A stretch of DNA of 64,000 nt from Streptomyces sp. CB01635 (GTDB lineage: Bacteria; Actinomycetota; Actinomycetes; Streptomycetales; Streptomycetaceae): positions 1 to 64,000 of the forward strand of contig NZ_NNBL01000036.1 of assembly GCF_002803065.1 (NCBI RefSeq), in the 5' to 3' direction. The notes beneath the pieces are model-generated. The model was not told the DNA's origin and searched no databases. It was given only the letters and a program-made list of their open reading frames with translations. A program made the translations under genes and the position numbers. Positions 18,072 to 26,320 of the stretch are shown in pieces. The stretch's first letter is position 1, and each line of letters begins with the position of its first letter.

Positions 18072-19333
18072 ACAATCAGCCCTTAAACGGCACTGACACC
18101 CCTCGCGGATGCCCCGTCGCACACGGAGACGGGGGCGACCTCATGCGGCTGTACGGCCCGGAAGCGGCGCTCGACCCGCACGGCATCTACGCGCGCCTGC
18201 GCAAGGAGCACGGGACGGTTGCGCCGGTCCTTCTGGAGGGCGACATCCCCGCCTGGCTCGTCCTCGGGTACCGGGAGAACCGGCGCGTGCTGGACAACCC
18301 CCGCCAGTTCAGCCGCGACTCGCGGATCTGGCGAGACTGGAACGACGGCCGGATCGAAGCCACCTCACCGCTGATCCCGATGCTCGGCTGGCGCCCCGAC
18401 TGCGTATCCCAGGACGGCGAGCCGCACCGCAGACTGCGCGGTGCGGTGACCGACGGCCTGCAAACGGTCGCCGGGCGCGGCATCCGACGCCATGTCACAC
18501 ACTTCGCCAACAAGCAGATCGACGCCTTCGCTGAAACAGGCAGCGCCGACCTCGTCAGCGACTACGCCGAGTACCTGCCGATGCTCGTCCTGACCCGGCT
18601 GTTCGGGCTCCCCGCAGCCGAGGGACGCAACCTCGCCGTCTCCTGCGCCAAGCTCATCAAGGGTGAAGACGCCGTCGCCCACAACGACCGCATCATGCAG
18701 ATCCTCGCAGACCTCGCGTCGCGCAAGCGTGACGAGCCCGGGGCCGACTTCACGACAGGGCTCCTCGGGCACCACGCGGACCTCGACGAGGACGAGATCC
18801 TCAGCCACCTGCGCCTGGTACTGATCACCGCACACACCACCACCAGCAATCTGCTGGCCCGGGTTCTCCAGCTCATCCTCACCGAAGCCTCCCGTCTCGC
18901 CGGCCTCGTGAGCGGACAGCTCAGCGTCTCCACGGTCGTCGAGGAGGTCATGTGGAACACGCCGCCGCTGGCCGTCCTACCAGGACGCTTCGCCACCACT
19001 GACCTGGAACTCGGCGGCCAACACCTCAAGGAGGGCGACCTCCTGGTGCTCGGGCTCACCGCAGGAAATCTCGACCCCGAGATCAGGCCCGACGCCGGTG
19101 TCTCACTCCAGGGCAACCAGTCGCACCTGGCGTTCAGCGGCGGCCCGCACGAGTGCCCCGGCCAGAACATCGGCCAGGCCATCATCGAGACCGCCGTCGA
19201 CGTCCTCCTGCACCGGCTGCCCGGCCTGCGGCTGGCTGTGCCAGCCGATGAGCTCACCTCGACGGCCTCCACCTGGGAGGCACGACTCGACGCCCTGCCG
19301 GTGGAGTTCGCGGCGCAGACCACCGGAGCGTGA
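18068..19333 (+). CDS. cvnE: Conservon protein E: cytochrome P450, CYP157-like, atypical K-helix
   Basis: The 421-residue P450 completes the conservon, like RarE in S. coelicolor cvn9. The haem loop 'AFSGGPHECPGQNIG' is normal (Cys363). Two near-universal motifs are not. The K-helix reads E293-V-M-W296, so the Arg of EXXR is Trp, as reported for the CYP157 family of S. coelicolor. The I-helix reads 'TAHTTTSNLL', so the acidic residue before Thr is Thr257. These changes may mean unusual oxygen activation or a structural/signalling role. It overlaps cvnD by four bases and is followed by a strong hairpin, so it is the last gene of the operon. Confidence 0.88.
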   Translation: MNNQPLNGTDTPRGCPVAHGDGGDLMRLYGPEAALDPHGIYARLRKEHGTVAPVLLEGDIPAWLVLGYRENRRVLDNPRQFSRDSRIWRDWNDGRIEATSPLIPMLGWRPDCVSQDGEPHRRLRGAVTDGLQTVAGRGIRRHVTHFANKQIDAFAETGSADLVSDYAEYLPMLVLTRLFGLPAAEGRNLAVSCAKLIKGEDAVAHNDRIMQILADLASRKRDEPGADFTTGLLGHHADLDEDEILSHLRLVLITAHTTTSNLLARVLQLILTEASRLAGLVSGQLSVSTVVEEVMWNTPPLAVLPGRFATTDLELGGQHLKEGDLLVLGLTAGNLDPEIRPDAGVSLQGNQSHLAFSGGPHECPGQNIGQAIIETAVDVLLHRLPGLRLAVPADELTSTASTWEARLDALPVEFAAQTTGA

Positions 19334-19336
19334 GCG

Positions 19337-19368
19337 CAGGGGAGCCACGAACGCACGTGGCTCCCCTG
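19337..19368 (+). terminator. Terminator of the conservon operon
   Basis: caggggagccac at 19337-19348 and gtggctcccctg at 19357-19368 form a perfect 12-bp stem with an 8-base loop, starting three bases after the cvnE stop. Confidence 0.8.
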
Positions 19369-19504
19369 ATGTCGGCGTACAAGTGAACCTGCCCGACCGT
19401 GACCTCATCTCCCTCAACGGCCCCAGCGACCAGCTGTAGGACCAGCTCGCAGCCAGACGCGCAGGATCCAGGTCATCGGTCCCACGGGCGAACCGGGCGC
19501 TCTT

Positions 19505-19888
19505 CTACAGTCTCCGCAGGTACTTCCTCACCGGCGTCGCCCGTACCCGTTGCCGGTGCCCCGGGGCCATCGCAAGTTCCGGGAGTGGGGGTGCTTCAGG
19601 AGCGTTCCGCCCGATCACAGCGCGCGTACCTCCGAGAGCCCCGTCCCGGATGTTCAGCTTCAACGCCGGACGATGCGAAGTTGTGCTTGCGACAGTGCCG
19701 CCCGCTTCGACGCCTTCTGCCCCGGCGGAGACCTTGACCTTGCCGTCGCCGCCTTTACGGAACTCCACGGTCAGCTTCAGCTCCGCGCTCTCGACCTCGA
19801 AGCGGAACCGCTCGCCCGACCCGTCCTCCTGAGCTTGGTACAGCTCCTCGCGATGCTCGGCCAACGCCTCAGACAGTCCGATCCCCAC
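19505..19888 (-). CDS. Trypsin-co-occurring domain 2 (trypco2) protein
   Basis: The 127-residue protein carries the trypco2 pattern: 'GIGLSEALAEHREELYQAQ', then 'RFRFEVESAELKLTVEFRK', then a Gly/Lys turn and a last strand 'ALKLNIRDG'. This small beta-rich domain is known from predicted actinobacterial effector or conflict systems, where it accompanies trypsin-like proteases or NTPases. No protease or NTPase is adjacent here. The GTG at 19886-19888 has gaggag nine bases upstream and fits the family start. The C-terminal 35 residues go beyond the usual domain and may be derived from neighbouring sequence. Confidence 0.65.
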   Translation of the reverse strand: MGIGLSEALAEHREELYQAQEDGSGERFRFEVESAELKLTVEFRKGGDGKVKVSAGAEGVEAGGTVASTTSHRPALKLNIRDGALGGTRAVIGRNAPEAPPLPELAMAPGHRQRVRATPVRKYLRRL

Positions 19889-20188
19889 CCCGACACACTC
19901 CTCTGTGCGTGCGAAAAGGCCTATGGCGATGCTCAGCCTGCCGCAACCAGAACTGCCCGAAGCTGTGATCGCTTGCATGCGACAGCTCGCCTGCTACGGA
20001 CCTGACGTGAAGAAATAGGACCGCGCTGCCGCCACGGTGAAGGCAACGAGCATGCGGCACACGACTCATCGTGGGGTGAGCGACTGACGTGGGCGCGGAG
20101 CCCGCCCGTCCTCTTGAACGGGCTCCGCACCGTGCGTGGGGTGCTCCTTCTGCCCGCCGTGACGATCCGGGCGGACAGAGAGAGTGGG
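19889..20188. other. Intergenic stretch
   Basis: No gene is supported in these 300 bases. The right part is downstream of the terpene synthase stop; ggagcccgcccg at 20098-20109 and cgggctcc at 20127-20134 form a GC-rich hairpin that could terminate its transcript. Confidence 0.4.
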
Positions 20189-21220
20189 TCACACGGCGAG
20201 CAGGTCGTCCAACGATCCCTTGCCTGCCAGCTCCGCGGTGGCGGCGGGGCCTTCCTTCGATGCGGCGTAGCGACCGGAGATGAGGCCCCACTCATAGTTG
20301 CCGTTGATCCAGTGCTGAATTGCCTCCACGCCCATCTGGACGTGGGCGCGTTGCTCGGCGGTGAGGCCGAGTTCGTCGCACATGTGAGGGACGCGGGCTT
20401 CGAGTGCGAGGTACTCGTCGAGGCAGTCGGTGGTCATCCGGTATGCCTCGGCGGCGGCTTCCTCCCAGCTGCAGCCGCGTTCGCGGTGCAGCACGGCTAT
20501 CAAGTTGTGGCCGTCTCCCCGACGCTTCTCGCGTTCGAAGGAGTGGATGTCGTTCATGAACCCGATGGTGTCCGCGGCGAGATCGCGCATCCGGACCATG
20601 AGCGGATGGGCCTGCACCTGCGGCGGCACTTCGAAGCCACGGCTGCGCTCGCCGGCGTCGATGCTGTGGTGGATGCCCACCGTGCGGCGCCGGAACTCGG
20701 CGTACTCCTTGAGGCCGAGCGTGCCCGCCAGACCTCGCGCTGCCAGGTCGACTTCCTCCGTGTGTGCCACTAGGAAGCGCCCCCAGGAGGCAGCGAAACG
20801 ACTCCGCCAAGTCAGGGACATGCCATCCGAGAGGCGGGACCAGACCTCGGCCCAGGCGACAGTGATCGGGCACACCACGCGTGGAGTGGTCCCGGCCGGA
20901 CGGAGCGGAGTAGCTATCAGCTCTCGCGCGACCTCCGCTATGCGGTCCGCGCGGTCGGGCCTGCCAGTGTCGAACTGGTCATCGAACAGGAAGGCCAAGC
21001 TGAACCAGTTCATCAGGACGACCATGTCGTCGGCCGAGGCATGAGGGTAGGTGCGTGCAGCGGCCTGGGGGAGGTCCCAGGACTGGTACTCCTCGAACCC
21101 GGGCTGGCTGCGCACCAGCCCCATGTCCCACACCCAGCGCAGATGCCGCTCTCGGGCATACTCCAAGTGCGCGCTGACCGGGGTCCTGAAGGGGAGCTCG
21201 AACCTGACGTCCTGTGGCAT
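20189..21220 (-). CDS. Class I terpene synthase (sesquiterpene-cyclase-like)
   Basis: The 343-residue enzyme has all hallmarks of bacterial class I terpene cyclases. The Asp-rich motif is 'LFDDQFD' (Asp80, Asp81, Asp84). The NSE triad is 'NDIHSFERE' (Asn223, Ser227, Glu231), followed by the basic 'KRRGD'. A C-terminal 'SGRY' carries the conserved Arg-Tyr pair. Size and motif spacing match pentalenene synthase and similar farnesyl-diphosphate cyclases. It should ionise a prenyl diphosphate with three Mg2+ ions and cyclise it; substrate and product cannot be read from sequence. No prenyl diphosphate synthase is in the window. Two P450s lie within 8 kb, so a tailored terpenoid is plausible. Confidence 0.88.
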   Translation of the reverse strand: MPQDVRFELPFRTPVSAHLEYARERHLRWVWDMGLVRSQPGFEEYQSWDLPQAAARTYPHASADDMVVLMNWFSLAFLFDDQFDTGRPDRADRIAEVARELIATPLRPAGTTPRVVCPITVAWAEVWSRLSDGMSLTWRSRFAASWGRFLVAHTEEVDLAARGLAGTLGLKEYAEFRRRTVGIHHSIDAGERSRGFEVPPQVQAHPLMVRMRDLAADTIGFMNDIHSFEREKRRGDGHNLIAVLHRERGCSWEEAAAEAYRMTTDCLDEYLALEARVPHMCDELGLTAEQRAHVQMGVEAIQHWINGNYEWGLISGRYAASKEGPAATAELAGKGSLDDLLAV

Positions 21221-21328
21221 TCGCGTCCTTTCTTGAGACGAATCACAGGCCCCCGCCCCTGCGAACAGGCGATCGTTATCGTTCGCCCGGTGACTCGAAC
21301 TGCTCCACCAGAGTCGATAGTTGATGAC

Positions 21329-21770
21329 TCAAGTGCACTTCGAGACTGCCCAGAGCCTAAACGATCTATGGTGTGAGATCTGCAACTCGTGATGCGGGGC
21401 GTGATTGACCTCAGGGTGTTTCGCCGCAGGTGGCCGAGGGCCGGCACCCGGTGGCGCGTGGACGCCTGGCTCGCATTTGAACTGAGTCTCGGCGCCGTCG
21501 ATCCGCAACCGGATCCCCGCGGCCTCGGCGTAGGCGAACAAGTCCGCCAGGGTCCGAAGTCGCACGCCGGAGTGGTCGGGGATTGCGAAGCCACGCATGG
21601 CCAGCAACGGGCGGATCTCCCGGATGGCGCGGGAGATCATGGAGCGGGCGATGCCGTACAGCTCGGCGAGCGCGGCGTGCGGGAGTCCGGTGCGTCGGTG
21701 GACCAGGGCGACGAGCAGGCGGTCGGTGAAGACCAGGTCGTGCTCCGCGGGAACTGTCCGAATTGGGGTC
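21329..21770 (-). pseudogene. IS5-type transposase, N-terminal remnant
   Basis: On the minus strand, 'EHDLVFTDRLLVALVHRRTG', then 'LPHAALAELYGIARSMISRA' and 'IRLRIDGAETQ' form the helix-turn-helix and first catalytic Asp region of a DDE transposase (IS5 group with HTH_Tnp_4-like N-terminus). After 'DGAETQ' the sequence diverges and stops at 21329. The C-terminal half is missing, and no terminal repeats were found. Confidence 0.7.
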
Positions 21771-21817
21771 TTCCCTGCAGAAGGGCAAACGCAGCCGGCG
21801 AGGCATCGGCCGGAGCA

Positions 21818-22348
21818 TCAGGGCCTTAGCAGTCCGCCTACCCACCAGTCGTGCGGCTTGCCATCGTTGGCGATGCTGCGATTGCGCAGTGTCCCTTCGA
21901 CGGTGAAGCCGAGTTTTTCGGCGACGGCACGCGAGCCGGTGTTCCCGGCCATGGCCCACCACTCGATGCGGTGCACGTCGAGCGTGGCCCAGCCCCAGTC
22001 ACACAAAGCCTGAGCGGCCTCAACCGAGTACCCGCGTCCGCGCTGTTCCTTGACCGTCCAGTATCCGAGCTCCCAGACGCCGCGGCTGATGAGGGTCAGG
22101 CAGTACGAGCCGACCAGGGCGCCGGTGTCCTTGCGGAACGCGCCGAGGGTGTAGTCCTTGTCCTCGGCCCACTGGGCGGGCAGCTTCTCGCCGACGAGCT
22201 TCTCCGCGTCCGCGCGCCGGTACGGCACCGGCACCGGGGTGTAGAACTGGATGTCTTCGTCCTGGCAGGCTTCGTACACCGCATCCACGTCGGCAGGTGT
22301 GAAGGCCCGCAGCAGCAGACGGTCGGTCTCGAGAGTCACTGGATCCAT
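21818..22348 (-). CDS. GNAT acetyltransferase (RimJ/RimL-like)
   Basis: The 176-residue protein starts MDPVTLETDRLLLRAFTPAD, the usual opening of RimJ/RimL-type N-acetyltransferases. The acetyl-CoA-binding motif A is 'EQRGRGYSVEAAQALCDWGW' (R/Q-x-x-G-x-G/A type), followed by 'DVHRIEWWAMAGNTGSRAVA' and 'KLGFTVEGTLR'. It probably acetylates an N-terminal or side-chain amine of a protein or small molecule; the acceptor is unknown. The family start at 22348 is used, not the longer frame. No operon partner is seen. Confidence 0.82.
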   Translation of the reverse strand: MDPVTLETDRLLLRAFTPADVDAVYEACQDEDIQFYTPVPVPYRRADAEKLVGEKLPAQWAEDKDYTLGAFRKDTGALVGSYCLTLISRGVWELGYWTVKEQRGRGYSVEAAQALCDWGWATLDVHRIEWWAMAGNTGSRAVAEKLGFTVEGTLRNRSIANDGKPHDWWVGGLLRP

Positions 22349-22963
22349 CGCGGCAGTATGACCACCATCAACAAGCAGCGACCAGCGAATATCCCGACCG
22401 AGCACCGCCCATCACAACACCCCGGGCTGGTCAACGCTCGTCGCAACACCCAGATCAGCTGCCCCGAGACGGAGCTACACCCAGCATCAATCGCGGACCG
22501 AGCCGTTACCCACGCCCCGGATCGCACGACGGCACAGGACCATAGGCAACATCAAGGAGAGCCTGGGCTGCCTCGGCATCCTCGCGCTTCTGGCAACGGG
22601 GGTGGTCTACGGCCTGCCGGCCGCTGGAGCCTAGGACGACAGTCTCGGCCTGACATGCGGACAGGCTTGAGACGGTGTTGGAGCGAGAAGTTCAAGATCG
22701 TAGCCAACGGCTGCGACCGGTTTCGTGCCGTGGACCGTCCGCGCCGCCACTGAAGTGCCAAGACGCTCTCTGCAAGGGGCAGAGCGTTCTCTTGCGTCGG
22801 CATGGGCGCCAGTTCCGTAGCGGGCGGACCGCTGAGGATGGTCACGCAGGGGGCGGCTCGCCCCGCACCAGGTCGGTCGACGCTGCGGTCGGCGGAGGAG
22901 GGGCGCCATACACGCAAGCGAACCCACGCCAGACTCAACGCGAAAGGGGAAAGTCGCCGCCAC
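22349..22963. other. Long stretch without a supportable gene
   Basis: About 600 bases hold only overlapping chance frames. A short hydrophobic tail on the plus strand ('LGILALLATGVVYGLPAAGA', near 22565-22632) ends in TAG and may be the end of a lost gene. I see no RNA gene. Confidence 0.4.
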
Positions 22964-23776
22964 CTAGCCCGCGGTGGCGGTGTCGGCGTGCCGGGCCTCC
23001 ATCGCGGCAATCACCCGCTGACGGGCCAGCCGTCGGGCCTGCTTGAGCTTCGAGTCGGCCAGCAGGAGGGGCGCGAACCAGATCCAGCCCCACACGCTGT
23101 AGGAAACGGTCCCGCTCAGAACGAGTGCCTTGTTGGTGGCGAGGACCAGCACGAAGGTGGCGACGTACGCGGCCACCCGGTGGCGGACCATGAGCCGGAG
23201 CGGGGCCCGCCACGGGCCGGCCAGCAGTTCCAGCGCGGCCGCCACCTCGGCTGCCCGCAGGTCCTCAGGATGCGCGGGCGCTTGGCCGCCCTGTTCCAGC
23301 GCTTCGGCGACATCGGCGCTGTGGGACATCAGCGTCGCCCGCTCGGCCCGCGCGGTGGCCGTTCTCTCCCGCACGTCCTGCCAGTAGCCCCGGCCGGCCC
23401 AGCCGAGCGCGGCCTCCACCCGTGCCGCCTCGGGCGATCCGGCCGGAGCCAGCACGGCGATCCGCTCCTTGAGCAGGCCCGCTCGACCGCTGCGCCCGGG
23501 GTACGTCCACTCGTCGGCCCGCAGGCACAGCTCCAGGTAGGAGACGAGCAGTCCGAGGTCGTCCGGCCACTGTGCGAGCCCGGTCTCGTAGGCCTTCTCC
23601 GCGTCGGCATCGTGGTCGTCCTCGTCCTCCGCCGCGTGTGCGAGGCCGAGCCACCGGTAGAGCACCGGATCGGGTCCGAGTGCCTCCAGGCCGGATTCGG
23701 CCAGCTTCCGGACCTGAGAGAATCCGCCCACCGCGAAGAGCTCCTCGCAGTGGTCGGTGTATTCGTCGTGGGTCAT
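22964..23776 (-). CDS. TPR-like membrane protein
   Basis: The 270-residue protein has a helical, TPR-like N-terminal half. Repeated patterns such as 'QVRKLAESGLEALGPDPVLY' and 'AEKAYETGLAQWPDDLGLLV' suggest helix hairpins of about 34 residues. A middle helical part follows, then two membrane segments near residues 205-250 ('VAAYVATFVLVLATNKALVL' and 'WGWIWFAPLLLA') and a basic C-terminus. Such proteins are usually scaffolds; the partner is unknown. It has no obvious operon partner. Confidence 0.6.
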   Translation of the reverse strand: MTHDEYTDHCEELFAVGGFSQVRKLAESGLEALGPDPVLYRWLGLAHAAEDEDDHDADAEKAYETGLAQWPDDLGLLVSYLELCLRADEWTYPGRSGRAGLLKERIAVLAPAGSPEAARVEAALGWAGRGYWQDVRERTATARAERATLMSHSADVAEALEQGGQAPAHPEDLRAAEVAAALELLAGPWRAPLRLMVRHRVAAYVATFVLVLATNKALVLSGTVSYSVWGWIWFAPLLLADSKLKQARRLARQRVIAAMEARHADTATAG

Positions 23777-23934
23777 GCTTCCCGCCCCAGTCGATCAGTA
23801 GGGCCACTTTCAGCCACACGAACCGGCTGGTCAATGCATGTCGGAGGGAGCCCGGGCTCAGACGTCACCCCGGCCGTCGCCCGCTCCTGCGCATCGGCCG
23901 ACGCTTGGGCAGTTCGGGGCCGAGTAACAGGGCA

Positions 23935-25007
23935 TCAAGGATGTTTCGGCGTGGAAGTCACTGTGATCGCTCCCGCCATCGCCACCGCGAGCCAGCCCAG
24001 GGCCCGCACCGCGCGCAGCCCGTAGCCGGACAGCAACCAGCAGCCGTGCAGCAGGCCGCGCTCGGCCCGCGTCGTGCCGGTACGGTCGCGGTGGCGCATC
24101 TCCATCTCGCCGTAGTAGAAATCCGCCGCCCCCGGCTCATTCTTTCCGTCCTCGAACCCCTTGCGTAGCGCCCGGTAGACCGGCGCCCTCGTCAGATCAA
24201 CATCGGCGAGCACGAGATGAGCCGCATCGACCCCACGCAGCGAAACCATCCGCACCGTGGCATCGGTCCCAGCAACAGCCTGCTCGTCCAGCGCCTGGCT
24301 GTCGGCGAGCAGGAAGGGGGCGGCTTCGCCCGCAATCGTCAGGGGGTACTCGAAGACGGCATGGGAGAAGTCCACCGTTGCGTAGCGCAGACGTAGTTCG
24401 GCTGTCGACATCCAACGGGATCGCCGGCACTCCACCCGACGTGCCACGCACGACAAGATCAGCGGACCGTCGAACACCGCACCAACCAACGACACCCTTC
24501 CGGCACACACAAACGGCCCAAGGTCAACCGGACTCTTGAAGGTCGCTGCCCCGAACCAGGCGTCGCCCTCGAAGGTCGCCGACTCGAACCTGGCGCTGCC
24601 CTCGAACGTCGCCGTCCCGAACCCGGCGTGGCCCTTGAAGGTTGCCGCCCCGAACCAGGCGCGCTTGAACGTTGTCGACTCGAACCCGGCCCTGCTCTTG
24701 AAGGTGGCCGACCCGAACTAGGCGTGGCCAAGGTGGGGTTGTCCGGTGTCAGGGTCACGAAGAGCTCGGAGGAGCTCGTGGAGAAGTTGGGCCGTGAAGG
24801 ACGTGCCGCGGTGCTCGACATCGGCTCCAGGCTGCAGGCCGGCCAGGGGCCAGGGGCCAGGTAAGCATCCCGCTCGGTGTCAGCAAGATGAGCCAGACAA
24901 GCGGTATAGCCGCCTACGCGAATGCCGCAACGGCCCACAGGATCGTCCGGGGCAGCTCCGTGACCGCAGTGAGGCCAATCGGGCGGCTCCGGGGATGGTG
25001 TGGTCAT
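23935..25007 (-). pseudogene. Pentapeptide-repeat membrane protein, frameshifted
   Basis: The N-terminus (MTTPSPEPPDWPHCGHGAA, then 'GGYTACLAHLADTERDAYLA') is in one frame. A 7-base tandem repeat at 24841-24861 shifts the frame, after which 'GLQPGADVEHRGTSF' continues. A TAG then lies at 24718-24720, followed by eight pentapeptide-type units ('FGSATFKSRAGFESTTFK' and so on), a 'FDGPLILSC' core and a final membrane helix. Pentapeptide proteins form a right-handed beta-helix. With one copy of the 7-base unit instead of three, the first frameshift would be repaired, but the TAG would remain. Confidence 0.75.
24841..24861. repeat. 7-bp tandem repeat, 3 x ggccagg
   Basis: Three exact copies of ggccagg sit in the coding part of the pentapeptide-repeat gene. 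Each copy shifts the reading frame by one base. Confidence 0.85.
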
Positions 25008-25192
25008 ACGCCAAGGGACGATCGAGCACGGCCGACAGTTGCCGTCTGGCTCTGTTCACGAGGTGCGACAGCAAATGTGCACCTCCCCGAGCAGCGTGTG
25101 GACGGCGGCGTGTTCGATGTTCATGAGAAATGACAGCGGCCGTGGGGCGGTCGGCCCTGTAGTCGCATCCGCCGGTCGAGGGCTGTGCTCGT

Positions 25193-25552
25193 TCACAGCC
25201 GGGTGGCCAGCCAGATGGCCACGGCCGTGGCAACGGTGAGTCCGGCGTTGAGTGAGATCCGGCGGTCTTCGCCCATCAGGTGAACGGCGATCGCGCCGGT
25301 CTGCAGGAGTACGAAACCGATGGCCGCGGCCGTCGCCAACGAGGGAGCGATGCCGGTCAGCTTCGGCAGGATCAGGCCGGTCGCGCCGAGTATTTCGACC
25401 GCCCCCAGCGCCCTGAGAGCAGGCAAGGGTATGCGGTCGACCCAGGCCATCATCGGCCGGAGTTGATCACGGCTGCGGATCACCTTCAGCGTGCCTGCGT
25501 AGAAGTAGAAGAGCGCGAGCAGTCCCGCGACGATCCAATAGGCGATGTTCAT
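25193..25552 (-). CDS. DoxX-like membrane protein
   Basis: The 119-residue protein is a DoxX/DoxX-like family member with four membrane helices ('YWIVAGLLALFYFYAGTLKV', 'ALGAVEILGATGLILPKLTG', 'TAAAIGFVLLQTGAIAVHLM', 'AGLTVATAVAIWLATRL') and the typical 'YAGTLKV' in helix 1. The family is loosely tied to redox and stress functions. It lies downstream of, and on the same strand as, the cupin gene with a 192-base gap, so it could be co-transcribed. The N-terminus MNIAYWIVAG fits the family. Confidence 0.8.
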   Translation of the reverse strand: MNIAYWIVAGLLALFYFYAGTLKVIRSRDQLRPMMAWVDRIPLPALRALGAVEILGATGLILPKLTGIAPSLATAAAIGFVLLQTGAIAVHLMGEDRRISLNAGLTVATAVAIWLATRL

Positions 25553-25744
25553 CGTTCCCGTTCATAGGCCACCGGTTCATGGGGCCCTGTCGATTGGCTC
25601 GCTTACCAGAAGAGCCCTCGTGAAGGCCCGGTCCGTCGTCCGAGGGACGCGGACACGCGGGTCGCCGCTGGTGGCGAAAGGCGGCGGCGCCACCGGCCTG
25701 CCGGTACGAGGGAGGGTGGCCGGGCACATGCTGTGCCGTCGGCT

Positions 25745-26239
25745 TCAAGCGAGGTCGGAGGCGGGCTCGGTCGCGTAGCGGCTCATCGCGTCGATGTTGG
25801 CCTGTTGCGTCAGCGGCCGGCCGCCGGCGAGCACCTCCTGGAGTTCTCGGAAGTACTGCACATAAAGGTCGGGGGTGAATGTGCTGAGCATGATGGCGGG
25901 TTGGTCGGTCAGGTTGGCGAAGGTGTGCGGGGTTCCGGGCGGAACCATCACGAGCGTGCCCGAGGCTGCGTCGTAGTCCTCGTCCCCGACGGTGAACCGC
26001 ACGGTGCCGGAGAGGATGTAGAAGCCCTCGTCGTGTCGGGCATGGCGGTGCTGCGGCGGCCCCTGGGTGTGCGGGGCGAGGACGGACTCGGCGATCGCGA
26101 GGCGGTGCCCGGTGTGACTGCCGTCCTCCAGAATGCGCATGCGTGTGGTACCCAGAACGATCATCTCGCCGTCGCCGGGACCCACCACCGACACAGCGGG
26201 GTGGGTCTGCGGCTCGCTGCTCTTCGCTTCTTCGGTCAT
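25745..26239 (-). CDS. Cupin domain protein
   Basis: The 164-residue protein is a single cupin. Motif 1 is 'GPPQHRHARHDEGFYILSGT' (three His and a Glu as metal ligands) and motif 2 is 'VMVPPGTPHTFANL', with the fourth His. The metal-site set is complete, so a dioxygenase-like or isomerase-like enzyme is possible, as in quercetin-dioxygenase-type cupins. It is divergent from a LysR regulator that probably controls it, and upstream of a DoxX-like gene. The ATG at 26237-26239 begins the family match. Confidence 0.82.
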   Translation of the reverse strand: MTEEAKSSEPQTHPAVSVVGPGDGEMIVLGTTRMRILEDGSHTGHRLAIAESVLAPHTQGPPQHRHARHDEGFYILSGTVRFTVGDEDYDAASGTLVMVPPGTPHTFANLTDQPAIMLSTFTPDLYVQYFRELQEVLAGGRPLTQQANIDAMSRYATEPASDLA

Positions 26240-26294
26240 GCTCCCAAGTGCACCGCCCGAACACTGCCGGTGTCCAAGACCCATCCCGCGGCGC

Positions 26295-26313
26295 CGATAC
26301 CTCGTGGGTATCG
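26295..26313. promoter_or_regulatory. LysR-type operator
   Basis: cgatacc and ggtatcg form a perfect 7-bp inverted repeat with a 5-base spacer, containing a T-N11-A core. It ends seven bases before the LysR start and lies 56 bases before the divergent cupin start. Confidence 0.65.
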
Positions 26314-26320
26314 TTGCAGC

